The notes: generated by a model not told the origin, from the sequence alone. A DNA stretch of 64,000 bases from SLNP01 sp964568875 (GCA_964568875.1 CAZMSH010000004.1:96630-160629); one strand, 5' to 3'. Shown: positions 49,450 to 59,328, counted from the stretch's first letter. Numbers and translations are program-made.

Positions 49450-50139
49450 TTACATGATATACAGATCTGCTATCACGAAGGTTGCCAGCAACAGGCCGGC
49501 TATACCATTGGTGGTGGCAAACGCCATATTTACCCTGCTGAGGTCATCATGTTTCACTATGCGGTGCTGGAATGCAAGCAGCGCCACAAAGACAGCCGCG
49601 CCAGCCCAGAAGAGGTAACCGCTTTTGCCTGCAACACCTGCTGCAACTACCAGGCAGGCGGTAAACACATGTGACAGCGCCGACAGATGCAAAGCTGTTT
49701 TTCGTCCTAATACTGCCGGAAGCGAAAACAACTGCTGCAGTCTGTCAAAATCGTCATCCTGAAGTGCATATATGATATCAAATCCGCCTACCCATGTAAG
49801 TACTATTGCAGAATAGATCAGAGGCACAAGGTCAAACCTGTTTGTCACNNNNNNNNNNNNNNNNNNNNNNNNNNNNNNNNNNNNNNNNNNNNNNNNNNNN
49901 NNNNNNNNNNNNNNNNNNNNNNNNNNNNNNNNNNNNNNNNNNNNNNNNGCCATGGCAGCACTGCGGGCAAATATCATGCATAACACCACGAGTATTAGCA
50001 GCCTGAGACTGAAACCGTATGATTCATCTGAAGCGGCCAGAAAAAAACCGATAAGCGCAAACGGCATCGCAAATATGGTATGGCTGAATTTTACCAGCGA
50101 AAGATAGGTTGATATGTTCCCGACAGCCCTCTTCAGCAT
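49450..50139 (-). CDS. UbiA-family polyprenyltransferase, broken by an assembly gap
   Basis: The N-terminus (YLSLVKFSHTIFAMPFALIGF) and the second aspartate motif (WVGGFDIIYALQDDDFD) are typical of UbiA/4-hydroxybenzoate octaprenyltransferase, with many membrane helices. The first NRxxDxxxD motif should lie in the 100-N gap at 49849-49948. The visible 229 codons are shorter than the usual 290, so the gap is probably longer than 100 bases and the frame across it is not proven. It would attach a prenyl chain to an aromatic quinone precursor. Confidence 0.8.
   Translation of the reverse strand: MLKRAVGNISTYLSLVKFSHTIFAMPFALIGFFLAASDESYGFSLRLLILVVLCMIFARSAAMXXXXXXXXXXXXXXXXXXXXXXXXXXXXXXXXXXVTNRFDLVPLIYSAIVLTWVGGFDIIYALQDDDFDRLQQLFSLPAVLGRKTALHLSALSHVFTACLVVAAGVAGKSGYLFWAGAAVFVALLAFQHRIVKHDDLSRVNMAFATTNGIAGLLLATFVIADLYIM
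49849..49948. other. Assembly gap (100 N) inside the UbiA-family gene
   Basis: Exactly 100 N, a placeholder. No repeat is evident at its edges, unlike the gap at 1201-1300. Confidence 0.95.
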
Positions 50140-50169
50140 TTCGTCAGCTATTAACCGGATTACTCATCA

Positions 50170-52626
50170 TCATTTTCTGACTTTTGCTCCTGCTCCCGTT
50201 TCGTAGGCTCTGATGAGGTTGTTCATCACCTTATCGATACTCTTTTCGTTCAGGGTTTTGAGGTCGTCGCGGAGAATGAAGCTAAGGGCGTAGGATTTCT
50301 TCCCTGCTCCGAGTGATTCATGTTCGTAAACATCGAACAATCCAACCTCCCTGAGTATGTTCTTCTCTGTTGCGAATGCTATCTTTCTCAGATCCTCAAA
50401 CCTGACACCCGTATCAACAACCAGGGCAAGGTCGCGTCTCACGGCCGGATACTTTGGCATCGGCTTGTGTGTTATCCTGTTGTTTTTAAGGAGATCAAGT
50501 ACCAGATCCCATTCTATATGGCCATGATATACATCCTGCTTTATATCAAACCTTTGAAGGTACTCCTGAGATATCTTTCCTGCTGTCGCAATAAGACTTC
50601 CCTTCAGGTTGTATGATATGGATTCGGAGTAGTAATTCTTTTCATACACTCCCTTTTCAGTGCTGCCGGGGTCGATACCGGTTCTTATAAGAACCATTTC
50701 AACGAAAGACCTGATGAAGAAGAAGTCGGAAGGCACCTCATCACAGTTCCAGTTTTTTACTTTGCGGGAACCCGTAATGAACATGTCGAGATCGTGTCTC
50801 TCACTGTAATTGCCAACGGGAGAAATGAGGCTTTTTTTGTCATTAAGGAAATAGCAGTTCCCGAATTCAAATAGTTTCAGGTTATGATTCTGTCTGTTAA
50901 TATTCCATGCAATAGCGTTTAGTCCGCCCGGTAAAAGCGACTGCCGCATGGCGTTAAGGTCGCTGCTGAGCGGATTGGCAAGCTTTACCAGCCTGGCAGG
51001 TTCGAAATCATCATTCTTCTCAAACCAGGCTGACGGAACAAGCGAATTGGACATCATCTCGGCAAAGCCGTTGGCCGCTAGCATATCGCTGATAGTATTG
51101 ACGGCCTTCTCGCGGTCGGGCTTCTCTGAATACGTAATTGTTGAATTCAGGTGTTCACCCGTTTCAACATTATTGTATCCGTAGATTCTCAGTATCTCTT
51201 CTATCACATCTGCCTCGCGTGAGACATCTACACGGTAGAGAGGCACCGACAACCCGATACCTTCATCTGTTTCCGATATTATCGTAAAATCGAGCGAGGT
51301 GAGAATCTGCCTTATGACAGAAGGCTCAATTACCTTTCCTATGAGCCTGTCAATGTTTCTGTAGGTTACCGTCACCCTGCGCTCTTCCACTGCGGCAGGA
51401 TACACATCAATGATTTCTGATGATATCTTGCCTCCGGCAATACCCCTGATCATAGCCGCGGCCCTTTTAAGGGCTGTAACCGTCATATTAATATCGGCAC
51501 CCCTTTCAAACCTGAACGATGCATCGGTATTCAGTCCATGCCTTTTGGCAGTTTTTCTTACCGAAACCGGGTTAAACCAGGCCGACTCGAGGAATATATC
51601 CTTTGTCGTCTCCGTTACACCCGAATGAAGTCCGCCGAATACCCCTGCAATACACATCGGCTCTTTGGCATTACATATCATAAGGTCGTTGCGGTGGAGC
51701 TTACGGTCAACGCCATCGAGAGTAACGAAAGGCGTATTCTGAGCCATATTTTTTACTATAACCTTTCCACCCTTGATTTTACCGGCATCGAAAGCATGCA
51801 GCGGCTGTCCGGTCTCAAGCAGCACGAAGTTGGTAATATCTACAATATTGTTTATAGGCTGGTGGCCCACGGCTCTCAACCTGTTTTGCAGCCAGAGAGG
51901 AGACTCACCGACTGTTACTCCGCTGATGGTTATCCCCGAGTATCTGCGGCAGTCGTTCCTGTTATCAATTGTCACAGGAATAGTAAGACTGTTGTCGTCG
52001 ATGCTGAAATTCTCAAGGGAGGGAAAGACTGCACTGTTACTCTTTCCTTCCAGGCTCAGCCTTGCCGCTATGTCTCTTGCGGCTCCGAAGTGAGAACCGC
52101 TGTCTATACGATTGGGAGTCAGACCGATAGTATATACAGTGTCCTTTTCAATGTTGAAATATTCCGATGCCGGAGTTCCGGGTGTTGCTGCGGGGTCGAG
52201 TACCATTATTCCTTCGTGTGAGGAACCAAGGCCCAGTTCATCCTCGGCGCATATCATCCCTTCGGAGAGCTGTCCACGGATCTTCGATTTTTTTATTTCG
52301 AGTTTTTCCTCTCCCTTGAATACCATTGTTCCGGCCAGGGCCACAGGGACTTTCTGGCCAGCGGCTACGTTAGGGGCACCGCAGACTATCTGCAGAGGCT
52401 CATTGCCGCCAACATCAACGGTGTTGACTGTAAGCTTGTCGGCATCAGGGTGTTTGTCAGAGGTAATAACTTTGCCGATTACAACCCCTTGCAGGCCGCC
52501 GGGCACCGATTCCCAGTGCTCCATCTCCTCGACTTCGAGGCCGAGGCTGGTAAGCATTTCAGAGAGTTCATCGGGAGCAGGCGTATAGCTGAGATACTCT
52601 TTAAGCCAGTTGTAGGAAATCTTCAT
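50170..52626 (-). CDS. pheT: Phenylalanyl-tRNA synthetase beta chain
   Basis: 818 residues, full length. It starts MKISYNWLKEYL, then has the EMAP-like tRNA-binding domain (VVIGKVITSDKHPDADKL), the B3/B4 editing domain (RRYSGITISGVT), B5 (IRQILTSLDF), the synthetase core and a C-terminal ferredoxin-fold anticodon-binding domain (PKYPAVRRDLALVV). It charges tRNA-Phe together with PheS, encoded elsewhere. A -7 box lies at 52661-52668. Confidence 0.96.
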   Translation of the reverse strand: MKISYNWLKEYLSYTPAPDELSEMLTSLGLEVEEMEHWESVPGGLQGVVIGKVITSDKHPDADKLTVNTVDVGGNEPLQIVCGAPNVAAGQKVPVALAGTMVFKGEEKLEIKKSKIRGQLSEGMICAEDELGLGSSHEGIMVLDPAATPGTPASEYFNIEKDTVYTIGLTPNRIDSGSHFGAARDIAARLSLEGKSNSAVFPSLENFSIDDNSLTIPVTIDNRNDCRRYSGITISGVTVGESPLWLQNRLRAVGHQPINNIVDITNFVLLETGQPLHAFDAGKIKGGKVIVKNMAQNTPFVTLDGVDRKLHRNDLMICNAKEPMCIAGVFGGLHSGVTETTKDIFLESAWFNPVSVRKTAKRHGLNTDASFRFERGADINMTVTALKRAAAMIRGIAGGKISSEIIDVYPAAVEERRVTVTYRNIDRLIGKVIEPSVIRQILTSLDFTIISETDEGIGLSVPLYRVDVSREADVIEEILRIYGYNNVETGEHLNSTITYSEKPDREKAVNTISDMLAANGFAEMMSNSLVPSAWFEKNDDFEPARLVKLANPLSSDLNAMRQSLLPGGLNAIAWNINRQNHNLKLFEFGNCYFLNDKKSLISPVGNYSERHDLDMFITGSRKVKNWNCDEVPSDFFFIRSFVEMVLIRTGIDPGSTEKGVYEKNYYSESISYNLKGSLIATAGKISQEYLQRFDIKQDVYHGHIEWDLVLDLLKNNRITHKPMPKYPAVRRDLALVVDTGVRFEDLRKIAFATEKNILREVGLFDVYEHESLGAGKKSYALSFILRDDLKTLNEKSIDKVMNNLIRAYETGAGAKVRK

Positions 52627-52660
52627 AAGGGATGAAGTATTATGTTATTTCAAGGAATTG

Positions 52661-52668
52661 CAAAAGTA
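52661..52668 (-). promoter_or_regulatory. -7 box (TACTTTTG) for pheT
   Basis: CAAAAGTA on the + strand reads TACTTTTG on the - strand, 35 nt upstream of the pheT start. Confidence 0.5.
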
Positions 52669-52730
52669 AGAAATAATAAAAAAAGATTTGAGAAGCGCTG
52701 ACACATTAAATGAGGGTAACTCTAATTAAC

Positions 52731-52738
52731 TATCTTTG
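52731..52738 (+). promoter_or_regulatory. -7 box (TATCTTTG) for surE
   Basis: It matches TAnnTTTG. It lies downstream of the ATG at 52710, so the surE start must be 52746 or 52758. Confidence 0.55.
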
Positions 52739-52757
52739 TGTGGCAATGCTGAAAACT

Positions 52758-53558
52758 ATGGAACAGGAAAAGAGAGAGAGACTTATACTGCTTACAAATG
52801 ATGACGGGCTTTATGCTGCAGGACTCAGGAAGTTGCTTGAGGTGATGGAGGAGTTTGGCAGGGTGGTGCTTATTTCAACTACCGAGAGCATGTCTGGCAT
52901 GTCGCAGGCGCTCACCGTCAAATCGCCTCTAAGGGTCAAGATGCTTGAGGAGAATGAGAAGCACACTATCTACGCCTGCAGCGGCACACCCACCGACGGG
53001 GTAAAGCTTTCGATAAACCAGCTTCTCGACCGCAGGCCCGACTGGGTTGTATCGGGAATCAACCATGGAGCCAACTCGTCAGTCAGCGTTCTTTATTCCG
53101 GAACCATGGCCGCAGCCATCGAGGGATGTCTTTATGGTATCGATTCGGTAGGGTTCTCTCTCAACAGCTTTTCGCCGGGAGCTGATTTCTCAGCTTGCAA
53201 GAAGTACATACGCGAGGTGATGCAGCATGTGGCTGAAAACCCTCTTCCAAAGGGAGTATGTCTCAATGTAAACATTCCCGCGGTTCCCGAAGAAGAGATA
53301 AAGGGAATAAAGATATGCAGGCAGGCAAGGGGCAACTGGCGCGAGGAGTTCGAGAAAAGGAAAGACCCGATGGGGAAGACCTACTACTGGCTGACCGGCA
53401 TTTTCAACAACCACGAGCCTGATGCGGAAGATACCGATGAGTGGGCATTGAATAACGGATATGTGTCGGTTGTTCCGGTTACTGTTGATATGACAGCGCA
53501 TGATTATGTAGGAACTCTCAAGAATATTTTCAGAAGTGAGTATGCCGGAAAAATATAA
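52758..53558 (+). CDS. surE: 5'/3'-nucleotidase SurE
   Basis: 266 residues from ATG 52758 (MEQEKRERLILLTNDDG). The metal motif LTNDDG, SGMSQALTVKSPL, SGTPTDGVKL and SGINHGANSSVSVLYSGTMAAAIEG are all present. SurE is a metal-dependent nucleotidase of the survival protein family. The start is chosen after the -7 box at 52731; 52746 is equally in frame. The small membrane protein gene overlaps its end. Confidence 0.93.
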   Translation: MEQEKRERLILLTNDDGLYAAGLRKLLEVMEEFGRVVLISTTESMSGMSQALTVKSPLRVKMLEENEKHTIYACSGTPTDGVKLSINQLLDRRPDWVVSGINHGANSSVSVLYSGTMAAAIEGCLYGIDSVGFSLNSFSPGADFSACKKYIREVMQHVAENPLPKGVCLNVNIPAVPEEEIKGIKICRQARGNWREEFEKRKDPMGKTYYWLTGIFNNHEPDAEDTDEWALNNGYVSVVPVTVDMTAHDYVGTLKNIFRSEYAGKI

Positions 53559-53832
53559 CAGGATGGTCACAGGCGTTGTGGCTGGGATGGCAGTTCCGTT
53601 GCTGGTGATGCTGATCTTCTACCTGTGGAAATCGGGCGGGATGACAATGGCTGATTTTTTCAGGAGGCTCGTTTATACCGATGTGCTGACAAATACTATC
53701 AGTGTTGCGGTCTTTGCTAATGTCTTTGTTTTCCTCCTTTTCAATCGTCTCGATATGCTGAAGGCATCGAGGGGTATACTTGGTATTACCATTATTTGGG
53801 CAATTGTTGTTTTTGTGTTAAAGTTCAGCTGA
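53542..53832 (+). CDS. Small membrane protein, unknown
   Basis: 96 residues from the ATG at 53542 with three hydrophobic segments (GVVAGMAVPLLVMLIFYLW, ISVAVFANVFVFLLF, ILGITIIWAIVVFVLKF). It overlaps the surE 3' end by 17 nt and precedes lpxB by 57 nt, so it is in the surE-lpxB operon. No family is recognised; similar small proteins occur at this place in other Bacteroidales as far as I recall. Confidence 0.7.
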   Translation: MPEKYNRMVTGVVAGMAVPLLVMLIFYLWKSGGMTMADFFRRLVYTDVLTNTISVAVFANVFVFLLFNRLDMLKASRGILGITIIWAIVVFVLKFS

Positions 53833-53889
53833 AGTTATATACGGGGCGTATCATTGCCGGGAGGCCCCGGTTCCTGAAAGACAGAAGAG

Positions 53890-55020
53890 ATGAGGTATTT
53901 TATTATAGCGGGTGAGGCTTCGGGCGACCTTCACGGGGCAAATCTTGTGAGGAGCCTCAGGAAACACGATGAGGATGCTGAGATTGTGTGCCGCGGTGGC
54001 GACCTGATGGCGGCGGCGGGGGCAAAGTTGCTGGCTCACTACCGCACAACGGCTTTTATGGGCCTCCGGGCGGTTCTGACCAATATGAGGAAACTGGCTG
54101 CCGGTATGAACGAGTGCCGCAAACAGATAATCGGTTTTAGTCCTGATGTGCTGATACTTATCGATTATCCCGGTGTCAACCTGAAGATGGCCGCCTTTGC
54201 CAGGAAACACGGGATACCGGTCTATTATTACATTTCGCCAAAGATATGGGCATGGAAGGAATCACGCATAAAAGCCATTAAGCGCGATGTGACACGCATG
54301 TACAGCATATTTCCGTTTGAGATTGAATTTTATGCAAAGCATGGCTTCAACGTTGAGTATTTCGGGAACCCTCTTGTCGATGAGGTGGACAGAAAGCGCA
54401 GCCTGCTGGGCGACAGGGGTTATATATATGAGGAGCTCGGACTTGACGACAGACCGGTGATAGGCATGCTTGCGGGCAGCAGGGTGCATGAGGTGAAAAA
54501 AATCCTTCCGGCTATGCTTGCTGTCACTGGTTATTACCCTGACTACCAGTTTGTACTGGCTGCATCGGAGAATATCGACCATGACCTCCTGAAGAGTCTG
54601 ATCGGGTCACGACCGGTGAAGGTTGTTTACGGCAAGACCTACGAAGTGCTCGCCATATCAGAAGCAGCATTGGTAAAATCGGGCACGTCGACCCTCGAAG
54701 CAGCACTGATAGGAACCCCGCAGGTGGTATGCTACAGAGGCGACCGGATCTCCTACCTGCTGGCGCGAATGGTAGTGAACGTACGGTTTATTTCGCTGGT
54801 AAATCTTCTGCTCGACAAGGAGGTGGTGAAGGAACTGATACAGGACAATATGAATGAGATGAGTATGGTGAAGGAACTCAATACACTTATTAAAGGGGGA
54901 TGGAAAAGGGATGTGGTCAGAAAGCACTACGCTGAAATAAGGGCCATGCTGGGTGAGCCGGGCGTCTCTGACCGTGTGGCTGCCGATATTATTGAATCAC
55001 TGAAAGAACTTAAGAGATGA
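53890..55020 (+). CDS. lpxB: Lipid-A-disaccharide synthase
   Basis: 376 residues. IIAGEASGDLHGANLVRSLR at the start, FVDYPG-like LIDYPGVNLKMAAFAR, YYISPKIWAWKESRIK, FPFEIEFYAKHG and VKSGTSTLEAALIGTPQVVCY are the LpxB signatures. It joins two acylated glucosamines to form the lipid A disaccharide at the inner membrane, so the cell has an outer membrane with lipid A. It overlaps the next gene by ATGA. Confidence 0.96.
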   Translation: MRYFIIAGEASGDLHGANLVRSLRKHDEDAEIVCRGGDLMAAAGAKLLAHYRTTAFMGLRAVLTNMRKLAAGMNECRKQIIGFSPDVLILIDYPGVNLKMAAFARKHGIPVYYYISPKIWAWKESRIKAIKRDVTRMYSIFPFEIEFYAKHGFNVEYFGNPLVDEVDRKRSLLGDRGYIYEELGLDDRPVIGMLAGSRVHEVKKILPAMLAVTGYYPDYQFVLAASENIDHDLLKSLIGSRPVKVVYGKTYEVLAISEAALVKSGTSTLEAALIGTPQVVCYRGDRISYLLARMVVNVRFISLVNLLLDKEVVKELIQDNMNEMSMVKELNTLIKGGWKRDVVRKHYAEIRAMLGEPGVSDRVAADIIESLKELKR

Positions 55021-56324
55021 GGCGGAGCCTGGGTGTCGCTCTTCTTCTGACGGCTTTGCTCGCTGGTTTTTATGAATCGGCAGATGCCGTTTGTGAGCCG
55101 GGTCTTCATGCTGCTGTATCCGAGGCAGGGTGTTCTGCAGGTATCAGTTGCGCAGAGAGTCTTTTATCACCGTCAGTCCCTCCCCGTGATTCGATAATTA
55201 CTATCAGACTCTTCTCGGCTGCGCGTCCCGATGCTGTCCTGTTTACTCCATTGTCAGGTTCCTATTCGGTAAATATCTCAGGCCTGGATCCGTTTTCACT
55301 AGGCCCCGGCGAGCCGCTGCTGCTCTTTTCGGCAAACGGCAGGGTGGGGGTCAAAAGCCTGCATCTGCCCGGGGTCATGGCAGAAGGAGTGAGAATAACA
55401 CCATCACTCACCTCTTTGCCCGGAGCCGCTGAACGCTCAGAAATCCGATCTCGTTTCTCGCTTGCCATTCCCGGCGACAACGCAGCTCCGGCCCGCACAT
55501 ACACCGGAGAGCTATTATGCAGCAACGATGACGGTATGTTCCTTCTGCTCAACGAGACCGGTATTGAAGACTACCTTCCCGGTGTTGTGCGCACCGAGGG
55601 CGGAACAGGCAGGCCACAAGAGTTCTGCAAGGCCCAGGCCGTGCTGGCACGCACCTACGCCTGGCTGAACCTCTCACGACATATGAGTGACGGCTACCAC
55701 CTCTGTGATGATGTCCATTGTCAGGCAACATATGGTGTTACTGATGAGAAGGTTATAGTTGACGCTGTTCGTTCCACAGCGGGAATAGTGGTTACCACAC
55801 CCGACTCAGTACTGGCCCAGGCAGCCTACCACTCCAACTGTGGAGGAGAGACGGCTTCGGCTGCCGATGTCTGGCTGACAGCACTGCCACACCTGCAGAG
55901 CATCACCGACCCATGGTGCGTTACGACAAGAAACTCAGTGTGGACCGATTCGATACCACTGCGGGCCTGGTCAGATTTCCTCAGGCAGAACGGCTACACC
56001 GGTGAGACCGGCTCACCCCGCTCTGTCACCTTCATCCAGAAGGGCCGCCTGCCATATTTTGAGCCTGATAACGGCACCAGGATAGCTGTTACGGCAATAC
56101 GCAACGAGTTTCACTTGCGGTCATCGTTTTTTTCGCTTAGTCAGTCAGGACCATCAATAGTTGTCAGGGGCCGCGGCTACGGTCACGGTGTGGGCCTCTG
56201 CCAGGAGGGAGCCATGGTAATGGCGTCGCGCGGACATACCTGGAGGGAAATAATAGCGTTCTACTACCGGAATGTGTTGCTGATTGACATTGGAGAGGCA
56301 AAATTCCCGGTAACGGTAAAGTAA
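55017..56324 (+). CDS. SpoIID/LytB-domain protein
   Basis: 435 residues, N-terminal hydrophobic segment (LGVALLLTALLAGFYES). The SpoIID domain is clear: GIEDYLPGVVRTEGG, EFCKAQAVLARTYAWLNL, YHSNCGGETASAADVW and GRGYGHGVGLCQEGAMVMASRG near the end. In Bacillus SpoIID is a lytic transglycosylase acting on peptidoglycan; the Bacteroidota versions are not for sporulation and are probably cell-wall enzymes or amidase enhancers. It is translationally coupled to lpxB. Confidence 0.88.
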   Translation: MRRSLGVALLLTALLAGFYESADAVCEPGLHAAVSEAGCSAGISCAESLLSPSVPPRDSIITIRLFSAARPDAVLFTPLSGSYSVNISGLDPFSLGPGEPLLLFSANGRVGVKSLHLPGVMAEGVRITPSLTSLPGAAERSEIRSRFSLAIPGDNAAPARTYTGELLCSNDDGMFLLLNETGIEDYLPGVVRTEGGTGRPQEFCKAQAVLARTYAWLNLSRHMSDGYHLCDDVHCQATYGVTDEKVIVDAVRSTAGIVVTTPDSVLAQAAYHSNCGGETASAADVWLTALPHLQSITDPWCVTTRNSVWTDSIPLRAWSDFLRQNGYTGETGSPRSVTFIQKGRLPYFEPDNGTRIAVTAIRNEFHLRSSFFSLSQSGPSIVVRGRGYGHGVGLCQEGAMVMASRGHTWREIIAFYYRNVLLIDIGEAKFPVTVK

Positions 56325-56326
56325 AA

Positions 56327-56359
56327 GTTGCCGGTTTTGAAGAGTAATGGATATATTTG
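56327..56359 (+). promoter_or_regulatory. Promoter of gldFG (GTTG-N21-TATATTTG)
   Basis: The -7 box TATATTTG is at 56352-56359 with a GTTG 21 nt upstream. The TTG start at 56357 falls in the box, which supports the ATG at 56375 as the gldF start. Confidence 0.5.
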
Positions 56360-56374
56360 CGATTCATTGAAGTT

Positions 56375-57115
56375 ATGTTTTCGATCTATAAAAAAGAGCT
56401 GACTGGTTTCTTCAGTACCCTTACAGGTTACATCGTCATCGGGGTGTTTCTGGTGGTCAACTCTCTCTTTATGTGGGTCTTTCCCGGCGAATTCAACATC
56501 CCCGAAGGCGGTTACGCCACCCTCGATACCATCTTCCTCATCTCACCCTGGGTATTCCTTCTACTCGTCCCCGCCGTTACCATGCGCATGATCTCAGAGG
56601 AAAAGCGCCTCGGCACCATCGAACTGCTATATGCCCGTCCGGTTACCGAAGCCCGCATCGTCGCCGGTAAATACCTCGCCTCGGTGACGCTGGTGCTACT
56701 CTCCCTGTTGCCATTGGGAGTGTCGTACCTCACCGTGTGGTTTGCCGGTGATCCGGCAGGTAATCTCGATGTCGGGGGAACCTGGGGCTCCATGATCGGG
56801 TTGTTCTTCCTTGCAGCAATATATGCGGCTATTGGCCTCTTTGCATCGTCACTGACTGAAAACCAGGTTATCTCTTTCATAGTGGCGGTAATTATAAGTT
56901 TCATAATGTTCACCGGTTTTGATTCACTGGCATGGCTGCCCGGACTCAGCCAGGTGGATGAGTTTGTCGTGCGACTGGGCATCAACGAACACTACCGATC
57001 GATGAGCAGGGGAGTGATCGATATAGGCGATATTGCTTATTTCATGGCTGTGATTGTGACATTCAACGAGGCTACCCGCCTGGTACTGACATCAAGAAAA
57101 TGGAGGAGGAGGTAG
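56375..57115 (+). CDS. gldF: Gliding-motility-type ABC transporter permease GldF
   Basis: 246 residues from the ATG at 56375 (MFSIYKKELTGFFSTLTGYI). About six membrane helices with the ABC-2 permease pattern RMISEEKRLGTIELLYARPV. GldF, GldG and the ATPase GldA form an ABC transporter linked to gliding in Flavobacterium; in non-gliding Bacteroidales the genes persist with unclear function. gldG follows after 1 nt. Confidence 0.9.
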   Translation: MFSIYKKELTGFFSTLTGYIVIGVFLVVNSLFMWVFPGEFNIPEGGYATLDTIFLISPWVFLLLVPAVTMRMISEEKRLGTIELLYARPVTEARIVAGKYLASVTLVLLSLLPLGVSYLTVWFAGDPAGNLDVGGTWGSMIGLFFLAAIYAAIGLFASSLTENQVISFIVAVIISFIMFTGFDSLAWLPGLSQVDEFVVRLGINEHYRSMSRGVIDIGDIAYFMAVIVTFNEATRLVLTSRKWRRR

Positions 57116-57116
57116 C

Positions 57117-58796
57117 ATGAGAAAAAGAGCATGGACCCGTTTCCTTTTTGTTGTTGCCTCAGCAATTATTGTGGGATATCTGCTTTCGCTACTGAGACTG
57201 AGGGTCGATCTTACCGAAGACCGCAGGTACACTCTGTCACCTCAGACAAAAGAGATACTCTCAGGTCTTAAAAGTGAGGTCTACATACAGGTGTTTCTCG
57301 ATGGTGAGATGCCGGTGGCTTTCAAGAAAATGCGCCGCTCGGTAAGGGATATACTCGATGAGTTCAGGTTGTTGTCAGGCCGCAGGATTGGCTATGACTT
57401 CATAAATCCCTCTGCCGGAGGTGACCAGCAGCAGAGGAACGCACGACAGCTTGAGCTTATCAATAAGGGTCTGTCACCGGTTAACGTGCAGGCCGGTGAC
57501 GAAGAGGGAGGCCGCACAACCCGTATGATATTCCCGGGAATGATAATCAACTATAACGGAATTGAAGTGCCGGTGAACTTCCTTAAAAACAATCCGGCCC
57601 TGCCGGCAGAGCAGAACCTGCTCAATTCGATTGAAGGTCTTGAATATGAGATGATACAGAATATAGCAACCCTCACCTCCGATACCATATACCGCGTGGC
57701 ATTCATTGAGGGCCACGGGGAGCTTGAAGAGCCGGAAGTTGCCGACATAACCCTTTCCCTTGCCAGGTTTTTTACCGTTGACAGGGGTGTTATCGGAGGC
57801 CGGCCCGGAATTCTCGACAACTATGCCGCCATTATTATCTCAAAGCCGACCCTGCCATTCAGCGAGGCTGACAAGTTCGTGATCGACCAGTATATAATGA
57901 ATGGTGGAAAGGTGCTCTGGCTTACCGAGGAGGTGTATGTCGATCGTGACAGCCTTGATTTCGGTGAGACTGTCGCCTACTATAATCCACTCTCACTCGG
58001 CGATCAGCTTTTTAGGTACGGCGCAAGGGTCAATCCGGTTATCGTTCAGGATATGGAGTGCCTGCGCATCCCGCTGAAGATAACCTCTGCCGGCGGCCAG
58101 CCACAGATAATTCCTGTGCCATGGCCATATTACCCGTTGCTGGTGCCGTCAGCCGACCATCCGGTTACACGAAACCTCAACAGGATCAAAGGTGAGTTTG
58201 TAAACACCATAGATACTGTAGGACTGAATCCTGATGTGTCGAAAAGCATACTTCTTACATCATCGGCCTATTCACGTACCGTGACTCCTCCGGTGCTGAT
58301 CAGCCTCTCTGAAGCTGACCGGCTGCCGCCGGCAGAAGTGTTTGGATTGGCACACATACCTGTTGCGGTACTTCTCGAAGGAAGGTTCCCCTCTGTGTTC
58401 CGCAACAGGATAATCCCCGGCGTAACGGAAGGCAGACGCATTACGGAACAGAGCGTTCCAACGCGTATGATAGTGGTGGCTGACGGAGATATTATACGTA
58501 ACGAAGTTACTTTCTCAGGGGGGACAGAGGTGCCGCTCACTCTGGGGCAGGACAGGTACACCATGCAGACCTTCGGTAACAAGGATTTCATAATCAACTG
58601 CATGAACTGGCTCGTCGATGATCACGGACTTATCGACCTGCGGTCAAGGGAGATGAAACTGAGACTCCTCAACAAGGAACAGGTCAGGCAGAACCTTTTT
58701 CTCATAAGGATCGTCAATCTGGTTGCACCGCTGATGCTGCTGGCCCTGGCCGGATGGCTATCTCATTTTCTAAGAAAAAGAAGATACTCTGCCTGA
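57117..58796 (+). CDS. gldG: Gliding-motility-associated ABC transporter substrate-binding protein GldG
   Basis: 559 residues: one N-terminal helix (FLFVVASAIIVGYLLSLL), RVDLTEDRRYTLSPQTKEIL, VYIQVFLDGEMP, VAFIEGHGELEEP and one C-terminal helix (LVAPLMLLALAGWLSHFL) match GldG (PF09822). Most of the chain is periplasmic. It ends the gldF-gldG operon. Confidence 0.92.
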   Translation: MRKRAWTRFLFVVASAIIVGYLLSLLRLRVDLTEDRRYTLSPQTKEILSGLKSEVYIQVFLDGEMPVAFKKMRRSVRDILDEFRLLSGRRIGYDFINPSAGGDQQQRNARQLELINKGLSPVNVQAGDEEGGRTTRMIFPGMIINYNGIEVPVNFLKNNPALPAEQNLLNSIEGLEYEMIQNIATLTSDTIYRVAFIEGHGELEEPEVADITLSLARFFTVDRGVIGGRPGILDNYAAIIISKPTLPFSEADKFVIDQYIMNGGKVLWLTEEVYVDRDSLDFGETVAYYNPLSLGDQLFRYGARVNPVIVQDMECLRIPLKITSAGGQPQIIPVPWPYYPLLVPSADHPVTRNLNRIKGEFVNTIDTVGLNPDVSKSILLTSSAYSRTVTPPVLISLSEADRLPPAEVFGLAHIPVAVLLEGRFPSVFRNRIIPGVTEGRRITEQSVPTRMIVVADGDIIRNEVTFSGGTEVPLTLGQDRYTMQTFGNKDFIINCMNWLVDDHGLIDLRSREMKLRLLNKEQVRQNLFLIRIVNLVAPLMLLALAGWLSHFLRKRRYSA

Positions 58797-58913
58797 CGAC
58801 AATAAGTCTGGAATTGTCTGATACTCCTGACTGAAAACAGAGATTTTTTCTGTAGCAATTACTTATGCAATCGGTTGTTTGAAATAGCAGAGAAAAATAT
58901 TTTCAAAAATATT

Positions 58914-58945
58914 TTTGTTAATCGAAAGTTATTCACCTAACTTTG
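58914..58945 (+). promoter_or_regulatory. Full Bacteroidota promoter (TTTG-N20-TAACTTTG)
   Basis: TTTG at 58914-58917 and TAACTTTG at 58938-58945 are separated by 20 nt, an ideal Bacteroides sigma-ABfr arrangement. It stands 38 nt before the ATG at 58984 and is the best promoter match in the window. Confidence 0.8.
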
Positions 58946-58983
58946 TATTGCTTCCATATTACAGCTGATTATTAGGAGTTTAA

Positions 58984-59328
58984 ATGGAGAGCACTCATAT
59001 AGCTTATTTGGCAATATCAGTGACAGTAGCCTTGCTCTGCCTCTATTTTGGTCTTCTGGTCCGCCTCCGGCTTCTTAAACGGATTGATCAGAGAGATTCT
59101 ACCCTTTTTACAAAGATTGCCGGATTTGTCATATTTGGGATAATCCCCTTTGCAATCTTCAATCAGCTGATCGGACTTACTCCTTCTGAGACCGGACTGA
59201 CGGCAGGAAAGCTGTCTGCCAACCTGCTTCCGGCACTGTCTGTTGCAACCCTTGTGGTTTTATCCTCTGTCTGTGTGCTCATCTTTCAGGCAGTTATATA
59301 TTGCCTTTTGTTGAGCATGGTACTTTAG
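58984..59328 (+). CDS. Small membrane protein, unknown
   Basis: 114 residues with three helices (IAYLAISVTVALLCLYFGLLV, KIAGFVIFGIIPFAIF, LVVLSSVCVLIFQAVIYCLLL) and a basic cytosolic loop between the first two. No family is recognised. It has its own strong promoter and is followed after 70 nt by an epimerase and a short-chain dehydrogenase, with which it may be transcribed. Confidence 0.6.
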   Translation: MESTHIAYLAISVTVALLCLYFGLLVRLRLLKRIDQRDSTLFTKIAGFVIFGIIPFAIFNQLIGLTPSETGLTAGKLSANLLPALSVATLVVLSSVCVLIFQAVIYCLLLSMVL